Counted from the first letter of the stretch, positions 17,100 to 26,618 are shown. The stretch is 64,000 nt of DNA from an uncultured Clostridia bacterium (GCA_934182465.1 CAKPRG010000006.1:71094-135093); one strand, 5' to 3'. The notes: generated from the sequence alone by a model not told the origin. Numbers and translations: made by a program.

Positions 17100-17702
17100 T
17101 TATTTTTTTGTATATCCTTCTAAATTTGGTACAGCAACATCGTTTTCTGTCACAGTATTAATTTTTATATTGTCGATTTTAAATTCTCCTATTTTACCTA
17201 GTAAATATGCATTTTTTTCATCATAGTATGTTGTAATATTATCTTCATCTGTAATAACTATACATTTTATACCATCTATTTCCTCGTTTTTCAATTTCCA
17301 TTTAAAGCATAATTTTATTTTTTCTAACATGCTATAATCTTTTTTCAATTCTCCTGACAAACTAAAAGATTTATCATAAGTCACTTCATTTTTATAAAAA
17401 ATTTTATTTTTCTCATCTATAACAAGACCTAAAGTACTTCCATCTCTATCCATACTATACACTTTAACAATTTCATTTGGAATAATTAATAAAGTAGAAT
17501 TATTTTTTAGATATTTATAAGTACCTATTATATTATTATTTTCATCTAACCTTACAGAATCAAATTGAAAATTACTAATTTCAAAATTTTTATGTACTTT
17601 ATTTAAGAAAATATTTATTCTACTGAATTTTATTAAGAACATAATAATAGGTATTAATACAATTAAAATAGCTATAGATATTAAAACTTTTTTTATTTTC
17701 AT
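17100..17702 (-). CDS. Membrane-anchored extracytoplasmic protein of unknown function
   Basis: The start is set at 17702 because GGAGGG precedes that ATG and the first residues then form a normal signal anchor (MKIKKVLISIAILIVLIPII); an open frame reaching 17819 has no ribosome binding site. The 200-residue protein has a strand-rich outer domain with pairs such as IKCIVITDEDNITTYYDEKN. It resembles in plan, not demonstrably in sequence, the protein at 2117-2752. I cannot name a family. It is downstream of clpE in the same direction but separated by that gene's terminator. Confidence 0.7.
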   Translation of the reverse strand: MKIKKVLISIAILIVLIPIIMFLIKFSRINIFLNKVHKNFEISNFQFDSVRLDENNNIIGTYKYLKNNSTLLIIPNEIVKVYSMDRDGSTLGLVIDEKNKIFYKNEVTYDKSFSLSGELKKDYSMLEKIKLCFKWKLKNEEIDGIKCIVITDEDNITTYYDEKNAYLLGKIGEFKIDNIKINTVTENDVAVPNLEGYTKK

Positions 17703-17790
17703 TACATTCCCTCCAATCTTATATTTATTATAACTATAAAATAAAAACTTAACAATATTAAGTTTCACATGATTTTTATTAAAAACAACA

Positions 17791-17825
17791 AAAAAGTGAT
17801 AACCATATATAGTCATCACTTTTTT
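17791..17825 (-). terminator. Terminator of the ClpE-like gene
   Basis: AAAAAGTGAT and ATCACTTTTTT form the stem; the A run on the plus strand yields T residues on the minus strand. Confidence 0.8.
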
Positions 17826-17832
17826 ACAATTA

Positions 17833-20151
17833 TTAACTAAAAATTAATTTATCTTCATTGCAATCAACATGTATAGTTTGTTCTGCTGTATATTCACCTC
17901 TTAGAACTTTTTCAGCAATTTCATCTTCTACATATCTTTGAATTGCTCTTCTTAATGGTCTTGCACCATATTTCAAATCAGTACCATGTTTTAATAAGTA
18001 TTGTTTTGCAGAATCTGTAACTTCTAGTTTTAAGTCTTTATTGTTTAAAGCTTCTCTTGTTTTATCTAACAATAGATCTACTATTTGAATTAATTCTGAT
18101 TGTGTTAAGCTATCAAATGGAATTATTTCGTCTACCCTATTTAAAAATTCTGGTCTAAATAAATCTTTTAACGCTCCTACTATCTTATCTTTATTTATAA
18201 TGTTTTCACTATTACTAAATCCTATTGTATTATTATTTAGATTTGACCCAGCATTTGATGTCATTATTAAGATTGTATTTTCAAAATTAATTGTATTTCC
18301 TTGTGAATCTGTAAGTTTCCCATCATCTAATACTTGAAGTAATATGTTAAATACATCTGGATGTGCTTTTTCAATTTCATCTAAAAGAATAATTGAATAT
18401 GGTCTTCTTTTTACTTTTTCTGTTAATTGACCTGCATCATCATATCCTACATATCCTGGAGGTGCACCAATTAATTTAGCTGTTGAATGACTTTCCATGT
18501 ATTCAGACATATCTATTCTAATTATTGAATCTTCTGATCCAAACATTTCAAATGCTAATGCTTTAGCAAGTTCTGTTTTTCCAACACCAGTAGGTCCAAC
18601 AAATATAAATGATGGTGGTCTTTTTGTACTTTGAAGTCCTGCCCTATTTCTTCTAATAGCTTTTGAAACAGCTTCAACTGCAGCATTTTGTCCTATTACA
18701 TGTTTGTGTAAATTTTTCTCTAAATTTAATAGTTTTTCTGTTTCTGCTTCTGTTATTTTTGTTACTGGTATTTTAGTCCATCTTTCAATTACTTCTGCAA
18801 TATCTTGAATTGTTAATACAGATGGTTTTAGATTTTTTTCAATTTCTGCCATTCTTTCTTGAAGTGTACATTCTTTTGTTTTTAAATCAGCTGCTTTTTG
18901 GTAATCTTCTATTGAATCTGAAGAAACTGCTTCTTCTTTTTCTTCTGCCAATTTTGCTAATTCATTTTTTATTATTTCTAGTTCATAAAGTTCATGATTA
19001 TTTAAATTGATTTTTGAACAAGCTTCATCTATTAAATCAATTGCTTTGTCTGGTAAAAATCTGTCATGAATATACTTTTCTGACATTTTTACTGTTTTTT
19101 CGATTACATCATTTGTTATTAAAACTTTATGATAATCTTCATAATATTTTTTTATTCCTTGCAATATTCCTATTGTATCTTGAACTGATGGTTCTTCTAC
19201 AAGAACTGGTTGAAATCTTCTTTCTAATGCTGAATCTTTTTCTATATATTTTCTATATTCTTTTAAAGTTGTTGTTCCTATAATTTGAATTTCACCATTT
19301 GATAATGATGGTTTCAAAATATTTGCTGCATTCATAGAATGTTCTGCGTCTCCAGCACCAATTATATTGTGAATTTCATCAATTACAAGAATTATATTTC
19401 CATAAGTTTTACATTCATCTATAAGACTTTTCATTCTGCCTTCAAATTGGCCTCTAAATTGTGTTCCTGCAATAATTGCTGTCATATCTATTAAGTAAAC
19501 TTCTTTATTTAATAATTTTGCTGGAACTTTCTTTTGAGCAATTTTTATTGCTAATCCTTGTGCTATTGCTGTTTTACCAACACCAGGTTCTCCAATTAAA
19601 CAAGGATTATTTTTTGAACGACGATTTAGTATTTGAGTAACTCTTTGAATTTCTTGTTCTCTTCCTATTACTTCATCTAATAAACCATTTTTTGCTTTTT
19701 CTGTAAGATTTGTACCAAATGTATCCAAAAATCTTTTTTTATTATTTTTTTGTTTCTTTTCAACTTTTACAGTTTTCTTTGTACCTGAAGTTGAAGAATT
19801 TGCTTCTGCTTCTGAATTAGCATCATTTTCTTCATTATTCATAGGAGCTTTGAAAAATCCTAATATACCACTTAATGGATTTTGTCCATCTTCTTCTAAT
19901 GTAGTTGGATCTATTCCCAATTCTTCTAAATTCATATTTTCTGAAAAATCTTTTAATAAACTTTCAAATTGACTTGACATATCTTCAAATTCTTCTTGAC
20001 TTAAATTTGAATTTTTTGTAAGTACATCTAAAGGATTTATTCCTTTTTTCTTTGCACAGCTATAGCAAAGTCCATCTACTGTAGATTTGCCATTTTCTGT
20101 TTTATTAATAAATATAACAGCAGTGTTTTTATTACATACTGAACATAACAT
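17833..20151 (-). CDS. clpE: ClpE-like AAA+ unfoldase with N-terminal zinc finger
   Basis: The start is moved to the ATG at 20151, which has AAGAGGTG 9 bases upstream; a GTG four codons earlier lies inside that site. The 772-residue protein begins with a treble-clef zinc finger (Cys3, Cys6, Cys29, Cys32), a Gln/Glu-rich linker in place of the Clp_N repeats, then two AAA+ modules with Walker A GEPGVGKT (about 187-194) and GPTGVGKT (about 518-525). Between them is a UVR-like helical segment (EDYQKAADLKTKECTLQERM). This is the ClpE arrangement: it unfolds proteins for ClpP. No CtsR or CIRCE box is visible in the 219 bases upstream, so stress control differs or lies elsewhere. Confidence 0.9.
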   Translation of the reverse strand: MLCSVCNKNTAVIFINKTENGKSTVDGLCYSCAKKKGINPLDVLTKNSNLSQEEFEDMSSQFESLLKDFSENMNLEELGIDPTTLEEDGQNPLSGILGFFKAPMNNEENDANSEAEANSSTSGTKKTVKVEKKQKNNKKRFLDTFGTNLTEKAKNGLLDEVIGREQEIQRVTQILNRRSKNNPCLIGEPGVGKTAIAQGLAIKIAQKKVPAKLLNKEVYLIDMTAIIAGTQFRGQFEGRMKSLIDECKTYGNIILVIDEIHNIIGAGDAEHSMNAANILKPSLSNGEIQIIGTTTLKEYRKYIEKDSALERRFQPVLVEEPSVQDTIGILQGIKKYYEDYHKVLITNDVIEKTVKMSEKYIHDRFLPDKAIDLIDEACSKINLNNHELYELEIIKNELAKLAEEKEEAVSSDSIEDYQKAADLKTKECTLQERMAEIEKNLKPSVLTIQDIAEVIERWTKIPVTKITEAETEKLLNLEKNLHKHVIGQNAAVEAVSKAIRRNRAGLQSTKRPPSFIFVGPTGVGKTELAKALAFEMFGSEDSIIRIDMSEYMESHSTAKLIGAPPGYVGYDDAGQLTEKVKRRPYSIILLDEIEKAHPDVFNILLQVLDDGKLTDSQGNTINFENTILIMTSNAGSNLNNNTIGFSNSENIINKDKIVGALKDLFRPEFLNRVDEIIPFDSLTQSELIQIVDLLLDKTREALNNKDLKLEVTDSAKQYLLKHGTDLKYGARPLRRAIQRYVEDEIAEKVLRGEYTAEQTIHVDCNEDKLIFS

Positions 20152-20222
20152 ATATCGTTTCACCTCTTAATTTATCCATCAATTTATCTTTTATATTTCT
20201 TAAAATAAAAATATTTAATAGT

Positions 20223-20254
20223 ATTATATTACATTATTTTGTAGTTACAGTCAA
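20223..20254 (-). promoter_or_regulatory. Promoter of the ClpE-like gene
   Basis: On the minus strand TTGACT (20249-20254) and TAATAT (20226-20231) are spaced by 17 bases, with an overlapping TATAAT at 20223-20228. Confidence 0.55.
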
Positions 20255-20306
20255 TGTTTTTCACATCAAATTTACAAAAAATTGTTCCTATTTCGTATTT
20301 TATTTT

Positions 20307-20335
20307 TTGACAATTTACATAAAAAGTTGTATAAT
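20307..20335 (+). promoter_or_regulatory. Consensus sigma-A promoter of the duplicated cassette operon
   Basis: TTGACA (20307-20312), a 17-base spacer and TATAAT (20330-20335): a perfect match to consensus, with an AGGAGA ribosome binding site and the first ATG 36 bases further. The cassette is therefore expected to be well expressed during growth. Confidence 0.88.
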
Positions 20336-20370
20336 AAAAGCATTGAGTTTAAACAAAATAAGGAGATTTT

Positions 20371-22797
20371 ATGAGTTCAAATAATACAAAAAAAGTAAAT
20401 AATAATATTGAAAAAATATCAACCATTTCAAAAAATTTTGATGAATTACATCAAATATATAAAGATATATTCAATAGTGGCGAATTAGGTATTCTTGAAT
20501 CAGATAAGGAGAATATATATTATCTTGATTCTCATAATCAAAAGAAAAGTATTGAAAAAAAATTTTTTGATTTACATTTTTCAAAAAGTATAAAAGGAAA
20601 TTTTAATAGAATCGAAGAAGCTATTAAAAATCCAAATTTAGAAGGACGCCTTTCTGATGATGCATCATTTATTTTCTTAAATATATTCACTAGTGGAGTT
20701 CTTGGAAAAACTTGTGTCGATCGTTACCTTTCTGAATTTACTAGTAATCTACATTCTTTCTTTAAAGAAAATCCAAATAATGATGCAAAACTAAATTTAG
20801 CAACATATATTTCTGCCTATTCAGATACTCAACCTAGCATAGATAGAATTAAAAATACTACCGAATATTTTTTAAAACACAATTTTATAAAAACTAGTCA
20901 AATTGCCTCTTCTAACTATTTTAAAAACTATTCTGTAAAAGAACTTATAGAATTATCGGATAATGGCTTGATTCCAAAGGAAAAAATTATATCTTATTGT
21001 GGAGAACAACAATATAGTCGTTCTGTATTAGAAGCAAAAAGCAAATTAATGATTCAAGCACATAATAAAGAAAAAAATAAAGCTAATGTTCACCATGCAC
21101 AAAGAGAATTAAAAAAATTAATGTCTCTTCCAAATTCGTTTCCAATTTTAGCTGATTTATATGTCAATGATGTTTTAAAGACTAGCGATTTTAATGGAAT
21201 AAATATTTTAAAATCAAATATTGAATCTTTACCAGAAAATTTATTAGTACCTCTTTTATGTACTGATTTATTTAACAATTTAAATATTTCTTCAAAAGAA
21301 CTTATTGATTTATATGGAAAAACTTTATCTGGTGATAAATGTATATATCTTGCTCAAAATAAAATTATTACACCAGAAGATTTAATAAATACTATAAATA
21401 TGAAAAGTGTACCTATTGTCTCACCAGAACTTGCAATAGATCCACAAGCTTTATTAAATTTTTATGAACCAAATATATTATTTGATATGTATCAAAAAGG
21501 CACTTTAACAAAAGATTTTACAGACACATTTTCAAATAAATTATTATCTAATCTTTCTAAAGAAGAAAAAGAGAATTTTGAAAAAGAGCTTGTTAGAAAA
21601 ACAACAGAACTTGATAAAACTGCATCTACAGAAACATTATTTAACTATTTCAAATCTGGAATTTTAAGTAATGATTCTTTATCACTTTTCATGGATTCAG
21701 ATAAAGTTGTAGATATGTTTGTAGAAGATAAATTAGAGCCTAATGATTTAATTAATTTATATAATTCAGGTATAATAACTCAAAATGATTTATTCGATTA
21801 TTTTTCTATTGATGAAATAATTAAAAATGTCTCAAATGGCACATTTGATGAAAAAGCTCTATTAGCTATTCCAGAAAATCAAAGAGAACAAATTTTAATT
21901 ACTGCTTTTAAAGAAAATAAATTATCAGATAAACATTTTATGCAGATGTTCTTAGAACACAACTCAATTTCTATAGATAAATTAGATACTACTTTAAAAG
22001 ATAAAAAAATAGAAAATATTACTGATTATATTAATGAAAATACAAATCCAGACAGAATAAAAGATTTGTTTTTAACTTATCACATCTCTTATGAAGATCT
22101 AAATATTCTTAGAAGTAATAATCTTTTAAGTGATGCAGATTTTAAATCTTTTACTTCTGCAATAGACAAAAATAAATTTTATAATGATTTAAAACATAGC
22201 AAACTTATTTTACATTCTGTAACTACTGACGAACACTATACAAATACTGGAAAATATTATTCTAGAAATTTTGGAAATTTAGAAAATTCTTCAAAAGTAA
22301 CAAAATCAAAAACTAATTTTAAACTAGAAAAAGAAGGTTTACAATTATTATTAGATACCCCAAATTTAGAAAACTCTTCAGAAGTACCTTATATATCTAG
22401 TACAAACCAAGATGGCAAACCTACATCTTTAGATGGATATCATTGCATTCCTATTTACAAATACGGACTAGTAATTTTTGAAAAATTTGAGCCTTCAAAC
22501 AGTCTTTTCATTATGCCATACCAACAAGCAGATTATTTTTTACATGGCAATATGAATATGCTTGATAGTTCTGTTGATATAAATTCTAAAAACAAAAAAA
22601 CACTTTCTCAAATGTCTAGTGTTATTGTTAGACAACATACAAAACACTTTTTTAGAAATGTACTAGATTCAGTAATACAGCTAAATCCAGAGGCAAAAAA
22701 CGATTTAAAACCTAATGGTAAATATTCACCAGATGCCATGTTTTTTATAAATGAAATGGAAAAAAGTTATTCTGAAAATACAAAACAGTATGAATAA
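20371..22797 (+). CDS. Long helical-repeat protein, cassette copy 1 (type A)
   Basis: I do not recognise a named family. The 808-residue soluble protein has no signal peptide or membrane segment. Most of it is short amphipathic helices that recur every 20-25 residues with a shared flavour, such as LINLYNSGIITQNDLFDYF, ELIDLYGKTLSGDKCIYLAQ and ALLNFYEPNILFDMYQKGTL, so a solenoid is likely. A distinct C-terminal domain (about 655-745) contains TSLDGYHCIPIYKYGLVIF and MPYQQADYFLH. Both parts are shared with the 580-residue protein at 23850 (DGY.CIP..KY and MPYQQA.FFLH there). It leads the four-gene operon, with a consensus promoter and a good ribosome binding site, and is followed by a ProA-like protein. 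Confidence 0.85.
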   Translation: MSSNNTKKVNNNIEKISTISKNFDELHQIYKDIFNSGELGILESDKENIYYLDSHNQKKSIEKKFFDLHFSKSIKGNFNRIEEAIKNPNLEGRLSDDASFIFLNIFTSGVLGKTCVDRYLSEFTSNLHSFFKENPNNDAKLNLATYISAYSDTQPSIDRIKNTTEYFLKHNFIKTSQIASSNYFKNYSVKELIELSDNGLIPKEKIISYCGEQQYSRSVLEAKSKLMIQAHNKEKNKANVHHAQRELKKLMSLPNSFPILADLYVNDVLKTSDFNGINILKSNIESLPENLLVPLLCTDLFNNLNISSKELIDLYGKTLSGDKCIYLAQNKIITPEDLINTINMKSVPIVSPELAIDPQALLNFYEPNILFDMYQKGTLTKDFTDTFSNKLLSNLSKEEKENFEKELVRKTTELDKTASTETLFNYFKSGILSNDSLSLFMDSDKVVDMFVEDKLEPNDLINLYNSGIITQNDLFDYFSIDEIIKNVSNGTFDEKALLAIPENQREQILITAFKENKLSDKHFMQMFLEHNSISIDKLDTTLKDKKIENITDYINENTNPDRIKDLFLTYHISYEDLNILRSNNLLSDADFKSFTSAIDKNKFYNDLKHSKLILHSVTTDEHYTNTGKYYSRNFGNLENSSKVTKSKTNFKLEKEGLQLLLDTPNLENSSEVPYISSTNQDGKPTSLDGYHCIPIYKYGLVIFEKFEPSNSLFIMPYQQADYFLHGNMNMLDSSVDINSKNKKTLSQMSSVIVRQHTKHFFRNVLDSVIQLNPEAKNDLKPNGKYSPDAMFFINEMEKSYSENTKQYE

Positions 22798-22802
22798 AAA
22801 AA

Positions 22803-22865
22803 GAAAGGAATTAATCAATTATTCAATCTCTCTTAAATTTGAATAATTGATTATACTATAAATAT
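22803..22865 (+). promoter_or_regulatory. Hairpin between Shine-Dalgarno and start codon of the ProA-like gene
   Basis: AGAAAGGA (22803-22809/10) is followed by a 15-pair hairpin: AATCAATTATTCAA (22813-22826) and TTGAATAATTGATT (22839-22852) plus one more pair. The ATG is at 22866 and has no other ribosome binding site. With the hairpin closed the spacing is about 13 bases rather than 55. Confidence 0.55.
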
Positions 22866-23768
22866 ATGAAAGAAAATTTTACAAATATATTTGATTTACC
22901 TAAAAACACATCTTATCTTTTTAATAAAGAAAAAGTATCAAATATAATTAAAGAATTTTTATTAGATTTAAAAAATAATATTTATAATATTGAACAAAAT
23001 CTATCAAAAGATGCTATCAATGGAAATATAAAATTCCACGCAAATACTTTAATATCAGCTATTCAATATAACCATGATGATTTTTTAATAGAATTTTCTA
23101 AATCTAAAATTGTTGATGGAATTGGAAATATTGCTGTAGTTTATAATGGTAATCCATTTATTACTTTAAAATTAATTTTACTAGGACTTAGAACTCACAA
23201 TCAAATGTATTTAATAAGTAATAATTACCCAAATACAAATAATTTTCTAATTTCACTTTTAGAGAAACACTTAGAAAATAATCAATATGAAAAACATATA
23301 TTTAAAATTTTAGATTTAACTCAATCTGAAATTTTTAAATATCAAGAAAATTTTGATACTTTACTTTTTATTGGTAATAAAGACGAATATGTTTCTATAA
23401 CGCCACATATTAGAATCCCAATAATTTTTAAGAATTATGGTTCTATTTATATATTTGTAGACAGTAATTTAGATAAAAATTTAAAAGATTGCCTTTTAGA
23501 TATTGATCATTTTGCTTTTGATAATGATATAAATATAAATTATATTGAATTATCTCAAAAAAGTAATAAACTTTTAGAACAGCTAAATTACTATGGCCTT
23601 AATCAGACTATTGCTATATTTACAAATCATATTCAAAATATTTACTCTATTTTAAATGATTTAAAATGTAATAAAATATTTATAAATTCTAATCCTTTTA
23701 AGAAAGATCTTTTACAATTTAACGAAAATGATTTTGTTTTTACTAAAGAAATTATTATAAATAACTAA
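22866..23768 (+). CDS. ProA-like (aldehyde dehydrogenase fold) pseudoenzyme, cassette copy 1 (type B)
   Basis: The 300-residue protein aligns with glutamate-5-semialdehyde dehydrogenase (ProA): a helical N-terminus, then GNIAVVYNGNPFITLKLIL for the ProA region GVIGVIYE.RPNVT, IPIIFKNYGSIYIFVD for VPVLVHG.G..HVYVD, and a C-terminal NKIFINSNPF for the ProA strand VYVNAS.RF. ProA is normally about 415 residues; here the segment with the catalytic cysteine and the strands around it is missing, and no cysteine stands at that place. It therefore should not be an active dehydrogenase. A binding or structural role with its type A partner is my inference. The start agrees with the paralog at 25686. 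Confidence 0.75.
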   Translation: MKENFTNIFDLPKNTSYLFNKEKVSNIIKEFLLDLKNNIYNIEQNLSKDAINGNIKFHANTLISAIQYNHDDFLIEFSKSKIVDGIGNIAVVYNGNPFITLKLILLGLRTHNQMYLISNNYPNTNNFLISLLEKHLENNQYEKHIFKILDLTQSEIFKYQENFDTLLFIGNKDEYVSITPHIRIPIIFKNYGSIYIFVDSNLDKNLKDCLLDIDHFAFDNDININYIELSQKSNKLLEQLNYYGLNQTIAIFTNHIQNIYSILNDLKCNKIFINSNPFKKDLLQFNENDFVFTKEIIINN

Positions 23769-23849
23769 CATCTTTTGACATTTTTACTTAGCTAATATAT
23801 AATATGATTGATTTTATAGATATAAAGATATAAAAAAGGAATTAAAAAT

Positions 23850-25592
23850 ATGGAAAATGTTATAAAAAATTTAATTAGTTCATATGTTAAAGGAAAAATT
23901 AGCGTTGGTGATCTAGAAAAAGAACATCTTAACCCAGATAGTATATTAAATTTAGATGAATCACTTATATTAAAATTTTTTGCAAAAGGACTTCCTAAAA
24001 GCATCAATTTTTCAGCAGAAGTTTTATTAAATGCTTATGGTAAAAGCCTTTCTGGAAATGCTATATTAAAATTAAGTAAAATGGGTTATATTCCACGAGA
24101 AAAAGTAATACTAATCTCAAATAGACATAGCTTACCAATTACAGAACCTAGTCTTGCTACATCTCCAAAAGAACTTTTAGATTTTTATTCACCAGAAGTA
24201 CTTTTTTCAATGGCAGATAAAAAAGAAATTACAAATGAATTTGTAAATAATTACAATTCAAATTTAATTTCTACTCTTTCTGAAGATGAAAAAGATGAAC
24301 ATTTTTCTAATTTTACAGAATCTATTAAACATATTTGCGAAGAATCAAAAAATGAAACTACTACTGCTCAAAACACTTTAGATGAAACTGAAAAAGACTT
24401 ATCAACTTCAACTACTACCAATTCATCTGCTCACAGTAAATTTAATGACTTGATTTTTTACTATTATCAAAAAGGAATTTTACCAGCACAATATACTGGA
24501 AATACTTTTGATTTTCAGTATATCAAGCACAAATATGAAAAAAATGAAATTACATATAAAAATATAGTTGAACTATATGTAAACAATATCATTACAGCAA
24601 GACAATTTTTAAAGCTTTTAGAAAAATCAGAAATTACAGCTGAAAATTTATATTCTACACATTCTATTTCTGATGATGTATTAAAAACAATTGCCACTAC
24701 TAAAAAAACAGATATTTTTACTGAAGCAATAAAATCTGATTCTCTATCTGTTGAATCTTTAGTTAATTTATATCTTTATGAACGTGTGCTTTCAGTTAAT
24801 GAATTGCAAAAAATTCTAATTGAAAATAAAATAACAGATAATTTAGGAACTTTCTTACCAGAAAATGTTGAAGAACGAAAAATTGAAGAACTTTATACTC
24901 ATTTCCTAATAGATTATAATTGTTTAGTAAGATTAAAAAGAGAAAACATTATTAGTGAAGCATTTTTTGATGAAGTTAAAGAAAAAATTAATAGTGATGA
25001 CTTTTATGAAGACTTATCTAAAATAACAGATTTATATATTCATACAACATCTGACAATATTTCTTCTTCTATTCAGCATAGTATATCTAATGCTAATGGA
25101 ACAAAAATTAGTATGGAACAAGAGCAAAAAGAACTTCAAAATATGTTTGAAAGTCCTGTAGCTCGTGAAAAATTACCTGTAATCCATGCAACTGACTTAA
25201 ATGGAAAATCAACATCTTTAGATGGATATACTTGCATACCTATGCAAAAATATAATGTTGTAACTTTAAAAAAATTTGAAACAGATGCAGATACTTATGT
25301 AATGCCTTACCAACAAGCTGCATTCTTCTTACACAATTCATATAGACCTGCTGAATTTTCAACAGGTGGTGGTTTCCAAGCAGAAATACCTTTACCATTA
25401 GAAGATTACAATGATTCTAGTGCTATTTCTGTAGTTGCTTCTACCCTAGATTACAAAAGAGATTTACTAGAAACTATATTAGAATTAAGTAACAACGAAA
25501 AAGTAAAATCAGAACTTTTTATAAACGGTAAGCCAAGTAATAAAGTAGAGAAATTTTTAACTAAGGACAACTCACGAGAAATAGATTTTTAA
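23850..25592 (+). CDS. Long helical-repeat protein, cassette copy 2 (type A)
   Basis: This 580-residue protein is a shorter paralog of the one at 20371. The shared blocks are LLNAYGKSLSGNAILKLSKM with the following SLATSPKELLDFYSPEVLF, the repeat region, and the C-terminal domain (about 440-500) with TSLDGYTCIPMQKYNVVTL and MPYQQAAFFLHN. It lacks the N-terminal 270 or so residues of copy 1 and has a Thr/Ser-rich linker near residues 170-195. It has an ordinary ribosome binding site (AAAAGGAATT) and follows the first ProA-like gene by 81 bases. The order A-B-A-B shows that a two-gene unit was duplicated and has since diverged. Confidence 0.85.
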   Translation: MENVIKNLISSYVKGKISVGDLEKEHLNPDSILNLDESLILKFFAKGLPKSINFSAEVLLNAYGKSLSGNAILKLSKMGYIPREKVILISNRHSLPITEPSLATSPKELLDFYSPEVLFSMADKKEITNEFVNNYNSNLISTLSEDEKDEHFSNFTESIKHICEESKNETTTAQNTLDETEKDLSTSTTTNSSAHSKFNDLIFYYYQKGILPAQYTGNTFDFQYIKHKYEKNEITYKNIVELYVNNIITARQFLKLLEKSEITAENLYSTHSISDDVLKTIATTKKTDIFTEAIKSDSLSVESLVNLYLYERVLSVNELQKILIENKITDNLGTFLPENVEERKIEELYTHFLIDYNCLVRLKRENIISEAFFDEVKEKINSDDFYEDLSKITDLYIHTTSDNISSSIQHSISNANGTKISMEQEQKELQNMFESPVAREKLPVIHATDLNGKSTSLDGYTCIPMQKYNVVTLKKFETDADTYVMPYQQAAFFLHNSYRPAEFSTGGGFQAEIPLPLEDYNDSSAISVVASTLDYKRDLLETILELSNNEKVKSELFINGKPSNKVEKFLTKDNSREIDF

Positions 25593-25650
25593 TTATTTGA
25601 ACTGCTTTGTTCATTACGATAATAAAAAATTAATAATTTTATTTTTGTTT

Positions 25651-25682
25651 TAGAAAATTTTTCTAAAAACAGAAAGGACTAA
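25651..25682 (+). promoter_or_regulatory. Palindrome and ribosome binding site before the second ProA-like gene
   Basis: TAGAAAATTTTTCTA (25651-25665) is followed by AGAAAGGA just before the GTG start at 25686. The same 15 bases occur upstream of the htrA promoter. Confidence 0.4.
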
Positions 25683-25685
25683 ATT

Positions 25686-26585
25686 GTGAAAAATATACCA
25701 GATCCAATAGCGAATTTAAAAAATCATACTGAATATAACTTTAAAGCATCAAAAATAGAAAAAATATTAGATAAATTTGCCATTCTAATAGAAAAAAATA
25801 AAGCAAGTTTCGATAATGCTATAAAAAAAGATGCAAAATCAAATAGTCAAAAAATCGAATTTAATAAAATTATACAAATTGTAAACACATACAAAAAGGA
25901 TATGCCTATATTACCTTCTTTTTCTGCTCAAAAAATCAAAGATGGTTTTGGAAATATTGCTGTAATGTACAATGGTGATCCTTATGTAACTTTAAAAATG
26001 TTAATTTCTTCTTTGCGCACACATAACAATGTTGTATTTTTTACCAAAAATTTTAAAACTTTAAATGATTTACTTATAGAAAGTATTAATATTGTTACAA
26101 AAGAGCTTAAGTACACAGAACGTATAGCTGTTTTGCAAACTAACTTTTCTAAAAATGACATCATAAAAAAGCAAAATGGATTTAATTTATTAGTTTATAT
26201 CGGAAATAAAAGAGATTTTCAAACAGTAAGCAAACAATTAAATATTCCATCTGTTTTTCGTGGTTATGGCTCTATTGATGTATTTATTGATGACAAATCC
26301 TATAAAGAAACTCTTTTAGATATTGATGACTTTGCTTATGAAAATAATATTAAAGTAAATTATTTTCACAATACAGATATTGATGAAACTATTGCATATA
26401 TAAACAAATATAACTTAAATGATTGTTTTGCAGTATTTACAAAAAATTCTGAGCTTGCTTATAAATTCATTAATTCTATCAAATCAAAAAACATATTTAT
26501 AAATACAAATCCTTTTGTAAATTATGAATTTGACTTAAATGAAAATCAATTAGTTTATACTAAAAATATTAGTATGAAAATATAA
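25686..26585 (+). CDS. ProA-like (aldehyde dehydrogenase fold) pseudoenzyme, cassette copy 2 (type B)
   Basis: The 299-residue protein starts at GTG behind AGAAAGGA. It is a paralog of the protein at 22866 and shows the ProA resemblance best: GNIAVMYNGDPYVTLKM (89-105) with RTHNNVVF (111-118) for the ProA K.GNAVILR region, IPSVFRGYGSIDVFIDD (187-203), DETIAYINKYN (233-243) for EAIAHINRYGSGHSE, and KNIFINTNPF (268-277). The stretch between FAYENN (217-222) and the DETIAYIN helix is far too short to hold the catalytic-cysteine loop of ProA, so the active site is absent. Cofactor-fold remnants near 110-170 could still bind a nucleotide or a partner. It closes the cassette operon. Confidence 0.76.
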   Translation: MKNIPDPIANLKNHTEYNFKASKIEKILDKFAILIEKNKASFDNAIKKDAKSNSQKIEFNKIIQIVNTYKKDMPILPSFSAQKIKDGFGNIAVMYNGDPYVTLKMLISSLRTHNNVVFFTKNFKTLNDLLIESINIVTKELKYTERIAVLQTNFSKNDIIKKQNGFNLLVYIGNKRDFQTVSKQLNIPSVFRGYGSIDVFIDDKSYKETLLDIDDFAYENNIKVNYFHNTDIDETIAYINKYNLNDCFAVFTKNSELAYKFINSIKSKNIFINTNPFVNYEFDLNENQLVYTKNISMKI

Positions 26586-26618
26586 ATATAGATATAAATT
26601 TTAAATTTAATAATAGCA

